A model generated the notes under the pieces. It did no database searches. It was not told the DNA's origin and saw nothing but the letters and a program-made list of their open reading frames with translations. From assembly GCF_022484265.1 (NCBI RefSeq), contig NZ_JAKVLR010000001.1, positions 1,364,001 to 1,428,000 on the forward strand: a DNA stretch of 64,000 nt, written 5' to 3'. Shown piece after piece: positions 9,477-18,107 of the stretch. This DNA comes from Companilactobacillus sp. (GTDB lineage: Bacteria; Bacillota; Bacilli; Lactobacillales; Lactobacillaceae). The first letter of the stretch is position 1, and each line of letters starts with the position of its first letter. A program made the translations under genes and the position numbers.

Positions 9477-9526
9477 AAACAAAATTCTTGTATTAATATT
9501 CGAACGTGTTATTATATAAATCACAA

Positions 9527-9543
9527 GTTACTTATAAAGTAAC
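9527..9543. promoter_or_regulatory. Palindromic operator GTTACTT-ATA-AAGTAAC
   Basis: Perfect 7-bp arms with a 3-bp centre lie between a likely -10 (TATTAT, 9510-9515) and the ribosome binding site of the NAD(P)-binding gene. The position, overlapping the transcription start, suits a repressor site. The Rrf2-family regulator encoded two genes downstream is the obvious candidate to bind it. Confidence 0.6.
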
Positions 9544-9568
9544 AGCGATCAAAAGGAGATCTTATATA

Positions 9569-10429
9569 ATGAAATACGCAATCACAGGTTCAACTGGAAA
9601 ATTCGGTGGCCAAGCCATCAAAACACTTTTAGAAAAAGTCGATGTTAAGGACATTGTTGCTTTAGCAAGAAACGAAGACAAAGCTAAGAAAGTTTTGCCA
9701 GCAGGAATTGAGATCCGTCCTGGTTCTTATGAAGATGCTGATCAACTAGCAGCATCCCTTGAAGGAATTGACCGTCTGCTGTTTATTTCATCGCAACCAG
9801 GTCAAGCAACGCCAAGACTTGAACAACATAAAAACGTCGTGGCAGCTGCAAAAAAAGCTAATGTTAAATTTATTGCTTATACTAGTTTCCCACGTGCAAC
9901 TGAACAAACCGTTCCTTTAGCCCAAGACCACATCGAAACTGAGAAATTGATCAAAGATTCAGGTATCGCCTACTCATTTTTGAGAAACGACTGGTATTTG
10001 GAAAACGAAATGGGCTTTATTGCAGGAGCAAAGGCTAACACGCCATTTATTTATTCTGCTGGCGATGGAAAAACTGGTTGGGCACTAGAACGCGAATACG
10101 CTGAAGCTGCTGCCAAAGTTTTACTATCAAATGATCCGAAAAAAATCTATGAATTCGCCGGACCAGCCGTGACTTATGCTGATTTAGCAAAAGCTTTACA
10201 AGTTGCTACGGGTAACGATTTTGAAATCAAATCTGTTTCTGACGCCGAATTTAAGCAGGCTAGTCTTGACTCAGGTATGGACGAAGCTACTGCTGATATG
10301 ATGACAAGCTTTCAAACTTGGATACATGATGGTACCCTAGATTCAAACAGCAATGACTTACCTGAAGTCTTGGGTCACGAATTACCAAGTTTAGTAGATT
10401 CAGCTAAGGAAGTTCTTGCCAAAATTTAA
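9569..10429 (+). CDS. NmrA-type NAD(P)-binding oxidoreductase, QorB/YwnB-like
   Basis: 286 residues from the ATG at 9569, which follows AAAGGAGAT; an in-frame start at 9506 lies inside the promoter and was rejected. YAITGSTGKFGGQAI is a Rossmann glycine motif of the atypical short-chain dehydrogenase group. The overall pattern (FIAYTSFPRA, SFLRNDWYLEN, GWALEREYAEAAA) resembles QorB/YtfG quinone oxidoreductases. Such proteins reduce quinones or sense the NADP state. The next gene, 15 bases on, is an Rrf2-family regulator; in Bacillus subtilis the pair ywnB/ywnA is similar. A role in response to quinone or electrophile stress is likely but inferred. Confidence 0.8.
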   Translation: MKYAITGSTGKFGGQAIKTLLEKVDVKDIVALARNEDKAKKVLPAGIEIRPGSYEDADQLAASLEGIDRLLFISSQPGQATPRLEQHKNVVAAAKKANVKFIAYTSFPRATEQTVPLAQDHIETEKLIKDSGIAYSFLRNDWYLENEMGFIAGAKANTPFIYSAGDGKTGWALEREYAEAAAKVLLSNDPKKIYEFAGPAVTYADLAKALQVATGNDFEIKSVSDAEFKQASLDSGMDEATADMMTSFQTWIHDGTLDSNSNDLPEVLGHELPSLVDSAKEVLAKI

Positions 10430-10444
10430 GGTGTGGTGTGAACA

Positions 10445-10894
10445 ATGAAATATTCACATAAATTAAGCGATGCCGTGCATATCTTGGCATTCGTTGATAT
10501 TTTTCAAGACGGTGACCTTTCAAGTAAAATGATTGCGTCCAGCGTTGAATCAAATCCAAGTCTGATCAGAAGATTAATGTCGCTTTTGAAAAAAGCCGGC
10601 TTGTTGAGTACTCAGCCAGGGACTGTTGCCCCCAAATTAAGTCGACCAGCTTCAGACATCAGTCTGCTTGATATTTATCAGGCTCTGGACGAAGAACGGA
10701 ATCTTTTGCATATCGATCCCAAAACTAATCCCAATTGTTTGGTCGGCGGAAATATTCAAGAAACCTTGGATGAGGCTTATGCAAGAGTTCAGAGCTCTGC
10801 CGAAAAAGAAATGTCGCAGATCACATTGCAAAGTATTATCGATGGAATTTTGGATAGACATGCTAAAAAGACAGCTGATGATTCAAATTCTTAA
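10445..10894 (+). CDS. Rrf2 family transcriptional regulator, YwnA-like
   Basis: 149 residues. The N-terminal winged helix (KLSDAVHILAFVDIF ... SSKMIASSVESNPSLIRRLMSLLKKAGLL) is characteristic of Rrf2 proteins. Iron-sulfur-binding members such as IscR carry three clustered cysteines in the C-terminal half; here only one cysteine (NPNC) is visible, so an Fe-S cluster is unlikely and the protein is nearer to YwnA. It probably represses its own operon through the palindrome at 9527-9543. Confidence 0.82.
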   Translation: MKYSHKLSDAVHILAFVDIFQDGDLSSKMIASSVESNPSLIRRLMSLLKKAGLLSTQPGTVAPKLSRPASDISLLDIYQALDEERNLLHIDPKTNPNCLVGGNIQETLDEAYARVQSSAEKEMSQITLQSIIDGILDRHAKKTADDSNS

Positions 10895-10923
10895 AAGAAT
10901 CTCTGACTAATACAAACAACTTT

Positions 10924-10972
10924 AAAAAGGTAGTGGAAGATAATCAATTAATTATCTCTCACTACCTTTTTG
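10924..10972 (+). terminator. Strong rho-independent terminator
   Basis: A long stem built from AAAAGGTAGTG/CACTACCTTTT and AGATAAT/ATTATCT, ending in a T-rich tail. It ends the oxidoreductase-Rrf2 operon and, being nearly symmetrical, could work in both directions. Confidence 0.85.
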
Positions 10973-11111
10973 TTTGTTCCGGAACCAATACGGAATATCC
11001 TTCACTTCATTTATGCATTATTTTGCTAAAGTTCTTTTATTTTAATTTCATTTATTATAAGTTATGTCTAATTAATACCACAATTAAAACTAATGTAAAG
11101 GATACGTAACA

Positions 11112-12176
11112 GTGGACGAAGAAATTAAAATAATTAAACAACCAGGCTTGAACATTAACAATTCAATTCATTCAGTACATCTATCATCTGCCGAGCGCAA
11201 AATTCTATTAAATAAATTGACTGATGCTCAACGGGATACTCTTGAAGAACATAGAAGATTCAGAGTGAATTCAATGCTATTAACTCAGTTTAACGAGACT
11301 GGGACTGAATGGATGTTTATTGAAAAACAAATTGATCCAACCTTTGATATACATTTTCCAAATGAATCACGTCTACATTGTTCATGTGGACGAGGAGTCA
11401 AATATCTGTATGTCTGTAAATCTAAAGAAAATAATATTATCCAATCTTTCGGCATCAATCATTTAGAACAAGAAGCTGGAATCAGTAAGTCCATTATTAA
11501 AGAAATAAAATCTAAAGAGCACCAAATTGATAGAGGACTTGATGAAATCTTAAACTCTGTAAAACTGGGTAACTCCTTCCCCAATGTTGAATATGAATTT
11601 CTAAAGGAACGTGGATACATCGAAACTATATTTTCCGATTTGAAACTGGAATATTTATCTGCATTCAAAAAAGTTGATTTACCTATCTATGAAGATGATA
11701 TGGCAAAATTAGTTGAAAAATGTAAAGAAATCCAACGTGCTCTTGAAGTGAAAAACTCCGAATGGTCATTGCACACTATTGCGGGTGAGGAATTCATTAG
11801 ACAGGAAAATGATTATTTTCTTGAGAACAGGGAAACTGTTCAAGATGCTTTACTCAATCAACAAGAAAGAGTCATGAATAACGCAAGAAAAATTTTTAAG
11901 AAAATTTTTCTACAACATACAAATGTAATCGAAAAATACGACCTTGATACACAAGATGGATTGTTGATACTAATTATATCCGTGCTATTTTCCGAAGAAA
12001 ATGGGCAGCAAGTTACTCGTAAGAAAACAGTGTTTGACACATTGTATAGATTGAGTAATAAGTATGGATATGATATTTCAAGCTTTGACAAAATATATGA
12101 AATGATTTTTGCAATATTAAAAGATGAAGGCATGATCAAGCATGATAATAATATGTGGAAATCGAATTACAAGTAG
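11112..12176 (+). CDS. Protein of unknown function with CxC motif
   Basis: 354 residues from a GTG at 11112 with TAAAGGA upstream. I do not recognise the family. The middle holds LHCSCGRGVKYLYVC, which could be part of a metal-binding knuckle, followed by FGINHLEQEAGISKSIIKEI; this combination faintly recalls DUF3895-like proteins of bacilli. The rest is charged and mostly alpha-helical, without signal peptide or membrane segments, so the protein is probably cytoplasmic. Codon choice is more AT-rich than the neighbouring riboflavin and oxidoreductase genes, which suggests acquisition by transfer. It stands alone, convergent with ribH. Confidence 0.6.
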   Translation: MDEEIKIIKQPGLNINNSIHSVHLSSAERKILLNKLTDAQRDTLEEHRRFRVNSMLLTQFNETGTEWMFIEKQIDPTFDIHFPNESRLHCSCGRGVKYLYVCKSKENNIIQSFGINHLEQEAGISKSIIKEIKSKEHQIDRGLDEILNSVKLGNSFPNVEYEFLKERGYIETIFSDLKLEYLSAFKKVDLPIYEDDMAKLVEKCKEIQRALEVKNSEWSLHTIAGEEFIRQENDYFLENRETVQDALLNQQERVMNNARKIFKKIFLQHTNVIEKYDLDTQDGLLILIISVLFSEENGQQVTRKKTVFDTLYRLSNKYGYDISSFDKIYEMIFAILKDEGMIKHDNNMWKSNYK

Positions 12177-12179
12177 ATC

Positions 12180-12647
12180 CTACCGGTCAATTTCTCGCTC
12201 TAGATCTATCATTTCCAATACTCCTGTTGCACACTCTGCTCCCTTATTTCCGACTTTTCCGCCGGCTCGATTCATAGCTTGATCCATGTTTTCAGTTGTC
12301 AGTACTCCGTACATTACGGGAACTTGGCCATTTAATGAAAGATCAGTAATGCCGTTAGCTGATGTTGAACAAACGTAGTCAAAATGGGAAGTTTCCCCAC
12401 GTACCACTGCTCCCAATGCAATTATTCCATCGACTTGACCACTTTCGGATAGTTTTTTAGCAATTCTTGGTATCTCGACTGCACCGGGTACCCACGCTAC
12501 AGTAATATCGTCATCTTCAACATTGTATTGCTTCAATTCGTTAACCGCACCACGTAATAATTTTTCCGTCACGAGTTCATTAAATTGAGCTACCACGATA
12601 CCGATTTTTAATCCCTTGCCGTTTATCTTTCCTCTGATTTCTCTCAT
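12180..12647 (-). CDS. ribH: 6,7-dimethyl-8-ribityllumazine synthase
   Basis: 155 residues, normal length. It condenses the pyrimidine intermediate with dihydroxybutanone phosphate to lumazine, the step before riboflavin. Family motifs are VAQFNELVTEKLL, AWVPGAVEIP, ALGAVVRGETSHFDYV and the C-terminal NKGAECATGVLEM. It is the last gene of the operon, starting one base after ribBA ends, so it is translationally coupled. It is expected to form the usual hollow capsid or pentamer. Confidence 0.96.
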   Translation of the reverse strand: MREIRGKINGKGLKIGIVVAQFNELVTEKLLRGAVNELKQYNVEDDDITVAWVPGAVEIPRIAKKLSESGQVDGIIALGAVVRGETSHFDYVCSTSANGITDLSLNGQVPVMYGVLTTENMDQAMNRAGGKVGNKGAECATGVLEMIDLEREIDR

Positions 12648-12648
12648 C

Positions 12649-13866
12649 TTAGTTGACCTCCCGTAATAAGTGATGGAACTTAGCTTTTTTCGTTTCTAGG
12701 TAATGAACGTTTTCCGGCGTTGGCTTAGTCTCTAGTGGAATTCTTTGGTTAATATCAATTCCCAATTGTGTTAATTTATCGACCTTGTCAGGATTGTTAG
12801 TCATCAAATCAACCGACTTGATACCCTCGTGGTTCAAGATTGCTGCAGCAATCCCATATTCGCGTTCGTCAGGTTTAAATCCAAGCTTGACATTGGCTTC
12901 AACAGTGTCATAACCCTGCTCTTCCAATTCGTATGCTTTCAATTTGTTTGCTAGACCAATCCCACGTCCTTCTTGACGCAGATAAAGAACTGCACCAGAA
13001 CCATTTTGTTGGATTTTTCCCAAAGCAGTTTGCAGTTGTTCGCCACAGTCACAACGTTTCGACCCCAAAATGTCGCCAGTCAAGCACTCGGAATGCATTC
13101 TAAAAAGCAGTGGAGAATCAGCACGAATGTCGCCCTTACTGATCAACAACGTTGGTTCATCATGATCATTGACTTGGAATGCTTTCAAGTCGAAATCCCC
13201 ATAACGAGAAGGCAACTTCACATTAGCAATTTCGTGTAAAAAAGTTGAATCCTTCATGTAACGATATTTGATAATATCTTCAATCGTGATCAACTCGAGA
13301 TCATTTTCTTCTGCAATCACCCGCAAGTCCTTCAAGCGTGCCATCGTTCCGTCATGTTTAACGACCTCACAAATGTATGACACCGGAGAACCACCAGCCA
13401 ACTTAGCCATGTCGACTGAAGCTTCAGTATGTCCAGTTCTTTCAAACACACCATTTTCAGCAGCAATCAATGGAAAAATATGACCCGGATGGAAAAAGTC
13501 GTCATAGGTGCTATCTGGTTGAGCTAGTTTTTGAATCGTCTTGGCACGGTCAAATGCTGAAATACCGGTCGTGGTCGTCTTAGCATCTGTACTGACTGTA
13601 AAGGCAGTTCCAAAAGCATCAGTTCCATGAGACACCATTGGTTCAAGTCCTAATCTGTCGGCATAGTCTTTAGTCATTGGAACGCACAATAATCCACGGG
13701 CATGCGTGATCATTTTATTGACCGTTTCACCAGTCGCATAGTCAGCCAAACCCACCATGTCACCTTCTGATTCACGATCAGGAGAATCTGCAATGATTAT
13801 CAAATTACCTTTTTTCAATTGTATTAATGCACTTTCAACTTTGTTAATAATCTCTTCACTAGTCAT
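12649..13866 (-). CDS. ribBA: DHBP synthase / GTP cyclohydrolase II fusion
   Basis: 405 residues. The N-terminal half (DRESEGDM, HARGLLCVPM, DFFHPGHIFPL, RTGHTEASVD) makes 3,4-dihydroxy-2-butanone 4-phosphate from ribulose 5-phosphate. The C-terminal half opens GTP, with zinc ligands Cys261, Cys272 and Cys274 in CLTGDILGSKRCDCGEQL and the YLRQEGRGIGL loop. Both active-site sets appear complete. It overlaps ribE by a few bases. It supplies both branches of riboflavin synthesis. Confidence 0.96.
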   Translation of the reverse strand: MTSEEIINKVESALIQLKKGNLIIIADSPDRESEGDMVGLADYATGETVNKMITHARGLLCVPMTKDYADRLGLEPMVSHGTDAFGTAFTVSTDAKTTTTGISAFDRAKTIQKLAQPDSTYDDFFHPGHIFPLIAAENGVFERTGHTEASVDMAKLAGGSPVSYICEVVKHDGTMARLKDLRVIAEENDLELITIEDIIKYRYMKDSTFLHEIANVKLPSRYGDFDLKAFQVNDHDEPTLLISKGDIRADSPLLFRMHSECLTGDILGSKRCDCGEQLQTALGKIQQNGSGAVLYLRQEGRGIGLANKLKAYELEEQGYDTVEANVKLGFKPDEREYGIAAAILNHEGIKSVDLMTNNPDKVDKLTQLGIDINQRIPLETKPTPENVHYLETKKAKFHHLLREVN

Positions 13867-14464
13867 GTTGGTAAGCCTCCACTTTCGAATCTAAAATGTA
13901 TTTTCCTAAAATGTCAGTTTCAATATTTACCGTGTCATCAGCGGTTAATTCACCAAGCATGGTATGAGACATGGTGTACGGAATTAGTGACACTTCAAAA
14001 TACTCCGACGTTGCCTTTGAAACAGTCAAACTAACGCCGTCAATTGCGACCGATCCTTTTTCAACAATATATTTGCGATACTGCGGCTCGATCTGAAATC
14101 TTAATACAATTGAATTTTGGTCTGAGCGATGAGCCAGTAACCTTGCTGTCGTATCGACGTGTCCCAGAACAAAGTGACCATCCAACTTTTCGGACGCACC
14201 CAGAGCAGGTTCAATGTTAGCGTGATTGCCAATTTCGAGCTGGCTCAAATTGGTCCGACGGAAGGTTTCTGGCATAGACTCAACTTCAAACCCTTCAGCA
14301 ATCAGCTTTGTGACTGTCAAACAAGTACCGTTGACCGCGATGCTGTCGCCTAACTTGAGCGAAGAATTCCTAAGTTGGTCCAACTTGATTGCTAACGTAA
14401 ATGTCTCCGCATGTTTTTGAATGTCAGACACAGTGCCGACATCTTTAATTATTCCGGTAAACAC
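13859..14464 (-). CDS. ribE: Riboflavin synthase alpha subunit
   Basis: About 201 residues. It dismutates two lumazine molecules to riboflavin. Two homologous lumazine-binding barrels are visible, one with VNGTCLTV and one with IDGVSLTV. An ATG at 14470 lies only one base after AGGAGG, whereas the GTG at 14464 is seven bases away and gives the canonical MFTGII start, so the GTG was chosen. The gene begins inside the 3' end of ribD, which indicates coupled translation. Confidence 0.93.
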   Translation of the reverse strand: MFTGIIKDVGTVSDIQKHAETFTLAIKLDQLRNSSLKLGDSIAVNGTCLTVTKLIAEGFEVESMPETFRRTNLSQLEIGNHANIEPALGASEKLDGHFVLGHVDTTARLLAHRSDQNSIVLRFQIEPQYRKYIVEKGSVAIDGVSLTVSKATSEYFEVSLIPYTMSHTMLGELTADDTVNIETDILGKYILDSKVEAYQHD

Positions 14465-15512
14465 GGTCATCCCTCCTCAATTCAATTTTTAAATCTGGCC
14501 CAAGTTCAGTGACCTTCGGCGGTAAAAAGTCGATCTCGGTAGCTGGATAATTTGCCCTGATTGCCGGCAAGCTTTGACCACCAAAAATTTTGGGTGCTTG
14601 GTAAATAACAACTTGATCGACTCTATCAGCCGCAACAAAAGCAGCTTGCAACTGACTGCCACCCTCGACCAACAATGATTCAATATTTAGTTTTGTTAAG
14701 AACTCCAAAATGTTATCCGGCGTCCAATTATCAGACACTTCGACTTGGACGTTCTCAGGAAAACTCTGTTTTGATTCAGTCTGACTTAACAAAAAAATTT
14801 TCGAAAATTTATCTTGAAAAATTTTTAAATCCGGACTGACAGTATTTACATCTCGAATCACAACAATCCGAAATGGCGGAAAATTCATTTTTTTAGAACG
14901 AACCGTTAACAACGGATCATCGATTTTTAAAGTTCGTTCACCAATCAAAATTGCTTGATTGTGCGACCGCAACTCCTGTGAATCTTGGTAAGCTTTTTCG
15001 CCGGTAATCAAAGTTCGGATATCCTTTGACTGATTGATCTTGCCATCTAAGGTCATCGCATACTTCAACGTCACTAGTGGTCGCTTATTTTGATAAAAGA
15101 AGTTATAAGCTTGATTGATCCCGCCGGTTTGATTCAACAACTCAACGTCCACATCGTGGTCCAGCAAGTACTTTATGCCGTTACCGCCAACGATTGGATT
15201 AGGATCCTTTTGACCGATAACCACTTTCTTGATGCCGACTTCGACCACCTTTTGGACGCACGGCGGCGTCTTGCCAAAATGCGAGCAAGGTTCAAGCGTG
15301 ACATACATTGTTGCACCCTTGGCATCAGCAATTTTTTCCAAATGGTTCAAGGTATTGATCTCAGCATGAGGACCGCCAAATCTTTCATGGTGACCTTGTG
15401 CGAGGACCCGTCCATCCTTGACAATCACTGCTCCCACTTGGGGATTGGTCCAAGTATCGACTCCCTGCTTAGCTTCAAAAAAAGCTAGATCCATTAACTC
15501 TTGTGTTTCCAA
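14445..15512 (-). CDS. ribD: Riboflavin-specific deaminase / reductase
   Basis: 355 residues. The N-terminal deaminase domain has the zinc site H49-A-E51 and PCSHFGKTPPC (Cys76, Cys85). The C-terminal reductase domain has TLKYAMTLDGKI, ILIGERTLKIDDPLLT and SLLVEGGSQL. It performs the second and third steps after GTP opening. The TTG at 15512 follows GGGGTG; an internal ATG at 15494 is a less likely alternative. It is the first gene of the operon, directly downstream of the FMN riboswitch and its terminator. Confidence 0.94.
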   Translation of the reverse strand: METQELMDLAFFEAKQGVDTWTNPQVGAVIVKDGRVLAQGHHERFGGPHAEINTLNHLEKIADAKGATMYVTLEPCSHFGKTPPCVQKVVEVGIKKVVIGQKDPNPIVGGNGIKYLLDHDVDVELLNQTGGINQAYNFFYQNKRPLVTLKYAMTLDGKINQSKDIRTLITGEKAYQDSQELRSHNQAILIGERTLKIDDPLLTVRSKKMNFPPFRIVVIRDVNTVSPDLKIFQDKFSKIFLLSQTESKQSFPENVQVEVSDNWTPDNILEFLTKLNIESLLVEGGSQLQAAFVAADRVDQVVIYQAPKIFGGQSLPAIRANYPATEIDFLPPKVTELGPDLKIELRRDDRVYRNN

Positions 15513-15530
15513 ATCCTATTCACCCCACTA

Positions 15531-15563
15531 AAAAAGGCCCCGCATAAAAATGCGGGGCCACAT
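15531..15563 (-). terminator. Terminator hairpin of the FMN riboswitch
   Basis: Read on the minus strand, GGCCCCGCAT and ATGCGGGGCC form a perfect stem followed by a T run, just before ribD. Its place between the riboswitch and the first gene shows that FMN acts by transcription termination. Confidence 0.9.
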
Positions 15564-15640
15564 TAAATAAGCCAAATAAGATTTCATACGAGAACATCGT
15601 AGCCAAAAGAGACTACACCTATGGTATGAAATAATACATG

Positions 15641-15771
15641 TTTTTCTTCTCCCATCCAGACTTTACTGTCGGTTCTAGAATTTCACTAGGTCAATCGCTT
15701 ACGCGAGTCACGGACTTCAACTTAAGTTGTCACCGTCGGTCGGGAATTGCACCCTGCCCCGAAGAAATCTA
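15641..15771 (-). promoter_or_regulatory. FMN riboswitch (RFN element)
   Basis: On the minus strand the conserved RFN segments are visible in order: CTTCGGGGCAGGGTG, AATTCCCGACCGACGGTGA, AGTCCGTGAC, a variable hairpin, GAACCGACAGTAAAGTCTGG and ATGGGAGAAG. It controls ribD-ribE-ribBA-ribH. FMN binding should favour the terminator at 15531-15563. The family is one of the best known, and the match is clear. Confidence 0.95.
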
Positions 15772-15826
15772 TTTAGTTTTCAAAGTGAATATTATCACTA
15801 AAAAAATCGTCTGACAATATTATTTT

Positions 15827-16966
15827 TTAAATTTGTGAAAACGCTTGCTCTAAATCGGCAATCAAATCGCTGTCATCTTCAACACCAACAGATAGTCTGA
15901 TCAACTCATCTTTGATACCGTTCTTAAGTCTGATCTCACGCGGAATAGCGGCATGTGTCATGACTGCAGGAACTTCGATCAAACTCTCGATTCCACCTAA
16001 ACTTTCAGCCAGGTCGATCAAGTGCAAACTTTCAACAAATTTTTTCGCATCGAGGCCTTCATTTAATTCAAATGAGATCATCGCACCGAATCCGTTCATC
16101 TGCTTCTTGGCAATTTCGTAGCCTTCGCTGTCAGGGTTGCCAGGATAATAAACATTTGCAACCTTGTCATTTTTTTGCAAGTAGTCATAAATGATTTGGG
16201 TATTTTCTTGATGAACGCGCATTCTAACACCGAGCGTCTTGATTCCACGCATTAATAGCCAACTGTCATCAGGTCCTAAAGTTGAACCAATAGAGTTTTG
16301 CAAAAAGGCTAAATCTTCGGCGATTTTAGGATCGTTAGTAACTGCTAATCCGGCAACAACGTCTGAATGTCCGCCAAGATATTTAGTTGCTGAATGCACC
16401 ACAATGTTTGCACCGAGTGAGAGTGGATTTTGGTTATAAGGTGTGGCAAAAGTATTATCAACAATCGTCTTCAAATCATGCTTTTTAGCAATATCTGAGA
16501 TAGCCTTGATATCTGAAACGCGTAGCAATGGATTAGTTGGTGTTTCCAAATAAATAGCCACTGTGTTGTCTTGGATAGCTTTTTCAACAGCATCGAGGTC
16601 ACGTGTATCAACGACTGTGAATTCCAAACCAAAACGTTTCAAGACTTTGTTGACCAAGCGGAATGTTCCACCGTAGACGTCATTTCCGATGACGATGTGG
16701 TCGCCGGCTGAGAATAGTGAAAATGCAGCATGAATAGCTGCTGAGCCTGATGCAAAAGCAAAGGCATTCGTTCCGTTTTCGATGTCAGCAACTAATGATT
16801 CTAAAGCTGCACGAGTTGGGTTACCAGTTCTGGAATATTCCCATTTTGGTTCTCCACCTAATTCGTGTTGATGGAATGTCGATGAACGATAAACTGGAAT
16901 CGATACTGCTCCTGTTGCCTTGTCTTCGCTAATGCCACCGTGGATAAGTTTTGTATTAAATTTCAT
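15827..16966 (-). CDS. mccB: Cystathionine gamma-lyase/synthase family PLP enzyme, MccB-like
   Basis: 379 residues from the ATG at 16966, which follows GAGGAG inside the end of mccA; the longer frame starting at 16987 was rejected. It is a Cys/Met-metabolism PLP enzyme: YSRTGNPTR, ASGSAAIHAAFSLF, DNTFATPYNQNP and HSATKYLGGHSDVV with PLP lysine 195. Next to a cystathionine beta-synthase-like gene, the likely role is cystathionine gamma-lyase, releasing cysteine from cystathionine in reverse transsulfuration. Sequence alone does not exclude cystathionine gamma-synthase or beta-lyase activity. Confidence 0.85.
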   Translation of the reverse strand: MKFNTKLIHGGISEDKATGAVSIPVYRSSTFHQHELGGEPKWEYSRTGNPTRAALESLVADIENGTNAFAFASGSAAIHAAFSLFSAGDHIVIGNDVYGGTFRLVNKVLKRFGLEFTVVDTRDLDAVEKAIQDNTVAIYLETPTNPLLRVSDIKAISDIAKKHDLKTIVDNTFATPYNQNPLSLGANIVVHSATKYLGGHSDVVAGLAVTNDPKIAEDLAFLQNSIGSTLGPDDSWLLMRGIKTLGVRMRVHQENTQIIYDYLQKNDKVANVYYPGNPDSEGYEIAKKQMNGFGAMISFELNEGLDAKKFVESLHLIDLAESLGGIESLIEVPAVMTHAAIPREIRLKNGIKDELIRLSVGVEDDSDLIADLEQAFSQI

Positions 16967-16967
16967 G

Positions 16968-17891
16968 TTATTTCTCCTCTTCACCATAAATATTTTTACT
17001 TAAATAACGTTCGCTTGAATCTGGGAAAATTGTTACGATCGTAGAATTTTCAGGTAGCTCTTTGGCCACTTGTAAAGCTGCTGCTAGTGCTGCACCAGAT
17101 GAACTTCCAGCAAAGACACCTTCGTTATCAGCTAACCACTTAACATTTGAAAAAGCATCGTCATCGCTGATTGTTTTTACTTCATCGACTTTGATCGATT
17201 TGAAAAATGGTGGGATAAATTCCACACCGATACCTTCTGTTCGATGGGCATGTTCTTGACCACCATTTAAAATTGAGCCTTCCGGTTCAACCGTGATAGC
17301 CTTCATTTCAGGATAGGCCTCTTGCAATGCTTGAGTCACACCAACAAATGTACCGCCGGAACCAGAACCGGCAACGAATGCATCGACTTTTTGACCAGGA
17401 AGGTCTTTCACTATTTCCGGACCTAAGGTCTTGTAATAAGCTTCTGGATTAGCCGGATTTTCAAATTGTAGCGGAACATATGAATTGTCGATTTCTGCAT
17501 GAAGCTCTTTAGCCTTGGCAATTGCTCCCTTGATGCCATCCTCAGAAGGAGTGTGAATAATTTCTGCCCCCAACGCTTTCATCAAAATTTGTTTTTCCTG
17601 ACTGAACTTTTCGGGAACGACTAGCTTGACTGGCAAATGATATTTTTGTGCAGCCAAGGCAACGCCGATGCCGGTATTTCCAGCTGTGGGCTCAATGATC
17701 GTCGTACCATCCTTGATAAATCCCTTTTTACGGCCATTTTCGATCAAGTTGACTCCGAGACGATCCTTGACAGAACCGCCGGGATTAAACATTTCTAATT
17801 TCGCATAAATTTTTACATTGTTAGGTGCTTTAATATCTAGTTTCAGTAGCGGCGTATCGCCAATAGTCTGATAAATATTTTCTACTAACAT
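16968..17891 (-). CDS. mccA: O-acetylserine-type cystathionine beta-synthase / cysteine synthase
   Basis: 307 residues, beta-family PLP enzyme. NPGGSVKDRL holds the PLP lysine (Lys42), and GSGSGGTFVGV binds the phosphate. The substrate loop reads TAGNTG (residues 69-74) rather than the TSGNTG usual in CysK; I recall TAGNTG from MccA/YrhA-type cystathionine beta-synthases, which join O-acetylserine and homocysteine. With mccB one base downstream, this forms a methionine-to-cysteine pathway. It is first in an operon headed by a Cys-codon leader and a terminator, which itself argues for a product under cysteine control. CysK activity remains possible. Confidence 0.85.
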   Translation of the reverse strand: MLVENIYQTIGDTPLLKLDIKAPNNVKIYAKLEMFNPGGSVKDRLGVNLIENGRKKGFIKDGTTIIEPTAGNTGIGVALAAQKYHLPVKLVVPEKFSQEKQILMKALGAEIIHTPSEDGIKGAIAKAKELHAEIDNSYVPLQFENPANPEAYYKTLGPEIVKDLPGQKVDAFVAGSGSGGTFVGVTQALQEAYPEMKAITVEPEGSILNGGQEHAHRTEGIGVEFIPPFFKSIKVDEVKTISDDDAFSNVKWLADNEGVFAGSSSGAALAAALQVAKELPENSTIVTIFPDSSERYLSKNIYGEEEK

Positions 17892-17917
17892 TTTTCCCTC
17901 TCCAACTTAAAAAGATA

Positions 17918-17954
17918 CAAAAAAGGTGCAGACTCCTAATAGAATCTGCACCTT
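17918..17954 (-). terminator. Attenuator terminator before mccA
   Basis: On the minus strand AAGGTGCAGA and TCTGCACCTT form a near-perfect stem followed by a T run. It lies between the leader ORF and the mccA ribosome site, so transcription must read through it to reach the operon. Confidence 0.88.
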
Positions 17955-17976
17955 ATACGATTGATCTGATTTAAGT

Positions 17977-18075
17977 TTACCCCTCAAAATTTATCTGGGC
18001 ACGCAAATCAGTGGATCGCATAAGATGCGAACCACAACAACAACTGTTTAATTGAACAACATTTGCGTATGCCAT
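17977..18075 (-). CDS. Cysteine leader peptide (32 aa, three consecutive Cys codons)
   Basis: A small ORF not reported by ordinary gene finders. ATG at 18075 follows GGAGG (18084-18088) at eight bases' spacing. The peptide begins MAYANVVQLNSCCCGSHLMR; codons 12-14 (18042-18034) are all TGT, and the stop is TAA at 17979-17977. It lies between a consensus promoter and the terminator in front of mccA. A hairpin (18033-18013) starts exactly after the third Cys codon. Segment 18001-18011 can pair either with 18061-18068 (8 bp) or with 17966-17972 (7 bp), two mutually exclusive states. This is the architecture of a ribosome-mediated attenuator sensing Cys-tRNA. Function is inferred from the sequence. 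Confidence 0.8.
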   Translation of the reverse strand: MAYANVVQLNSCCCGSHLMRSTDLRAQINFEG

Positions 18076-18107
18076 GATGAATTCCTCCGGTTGATTTATG
18101 TATCAAG

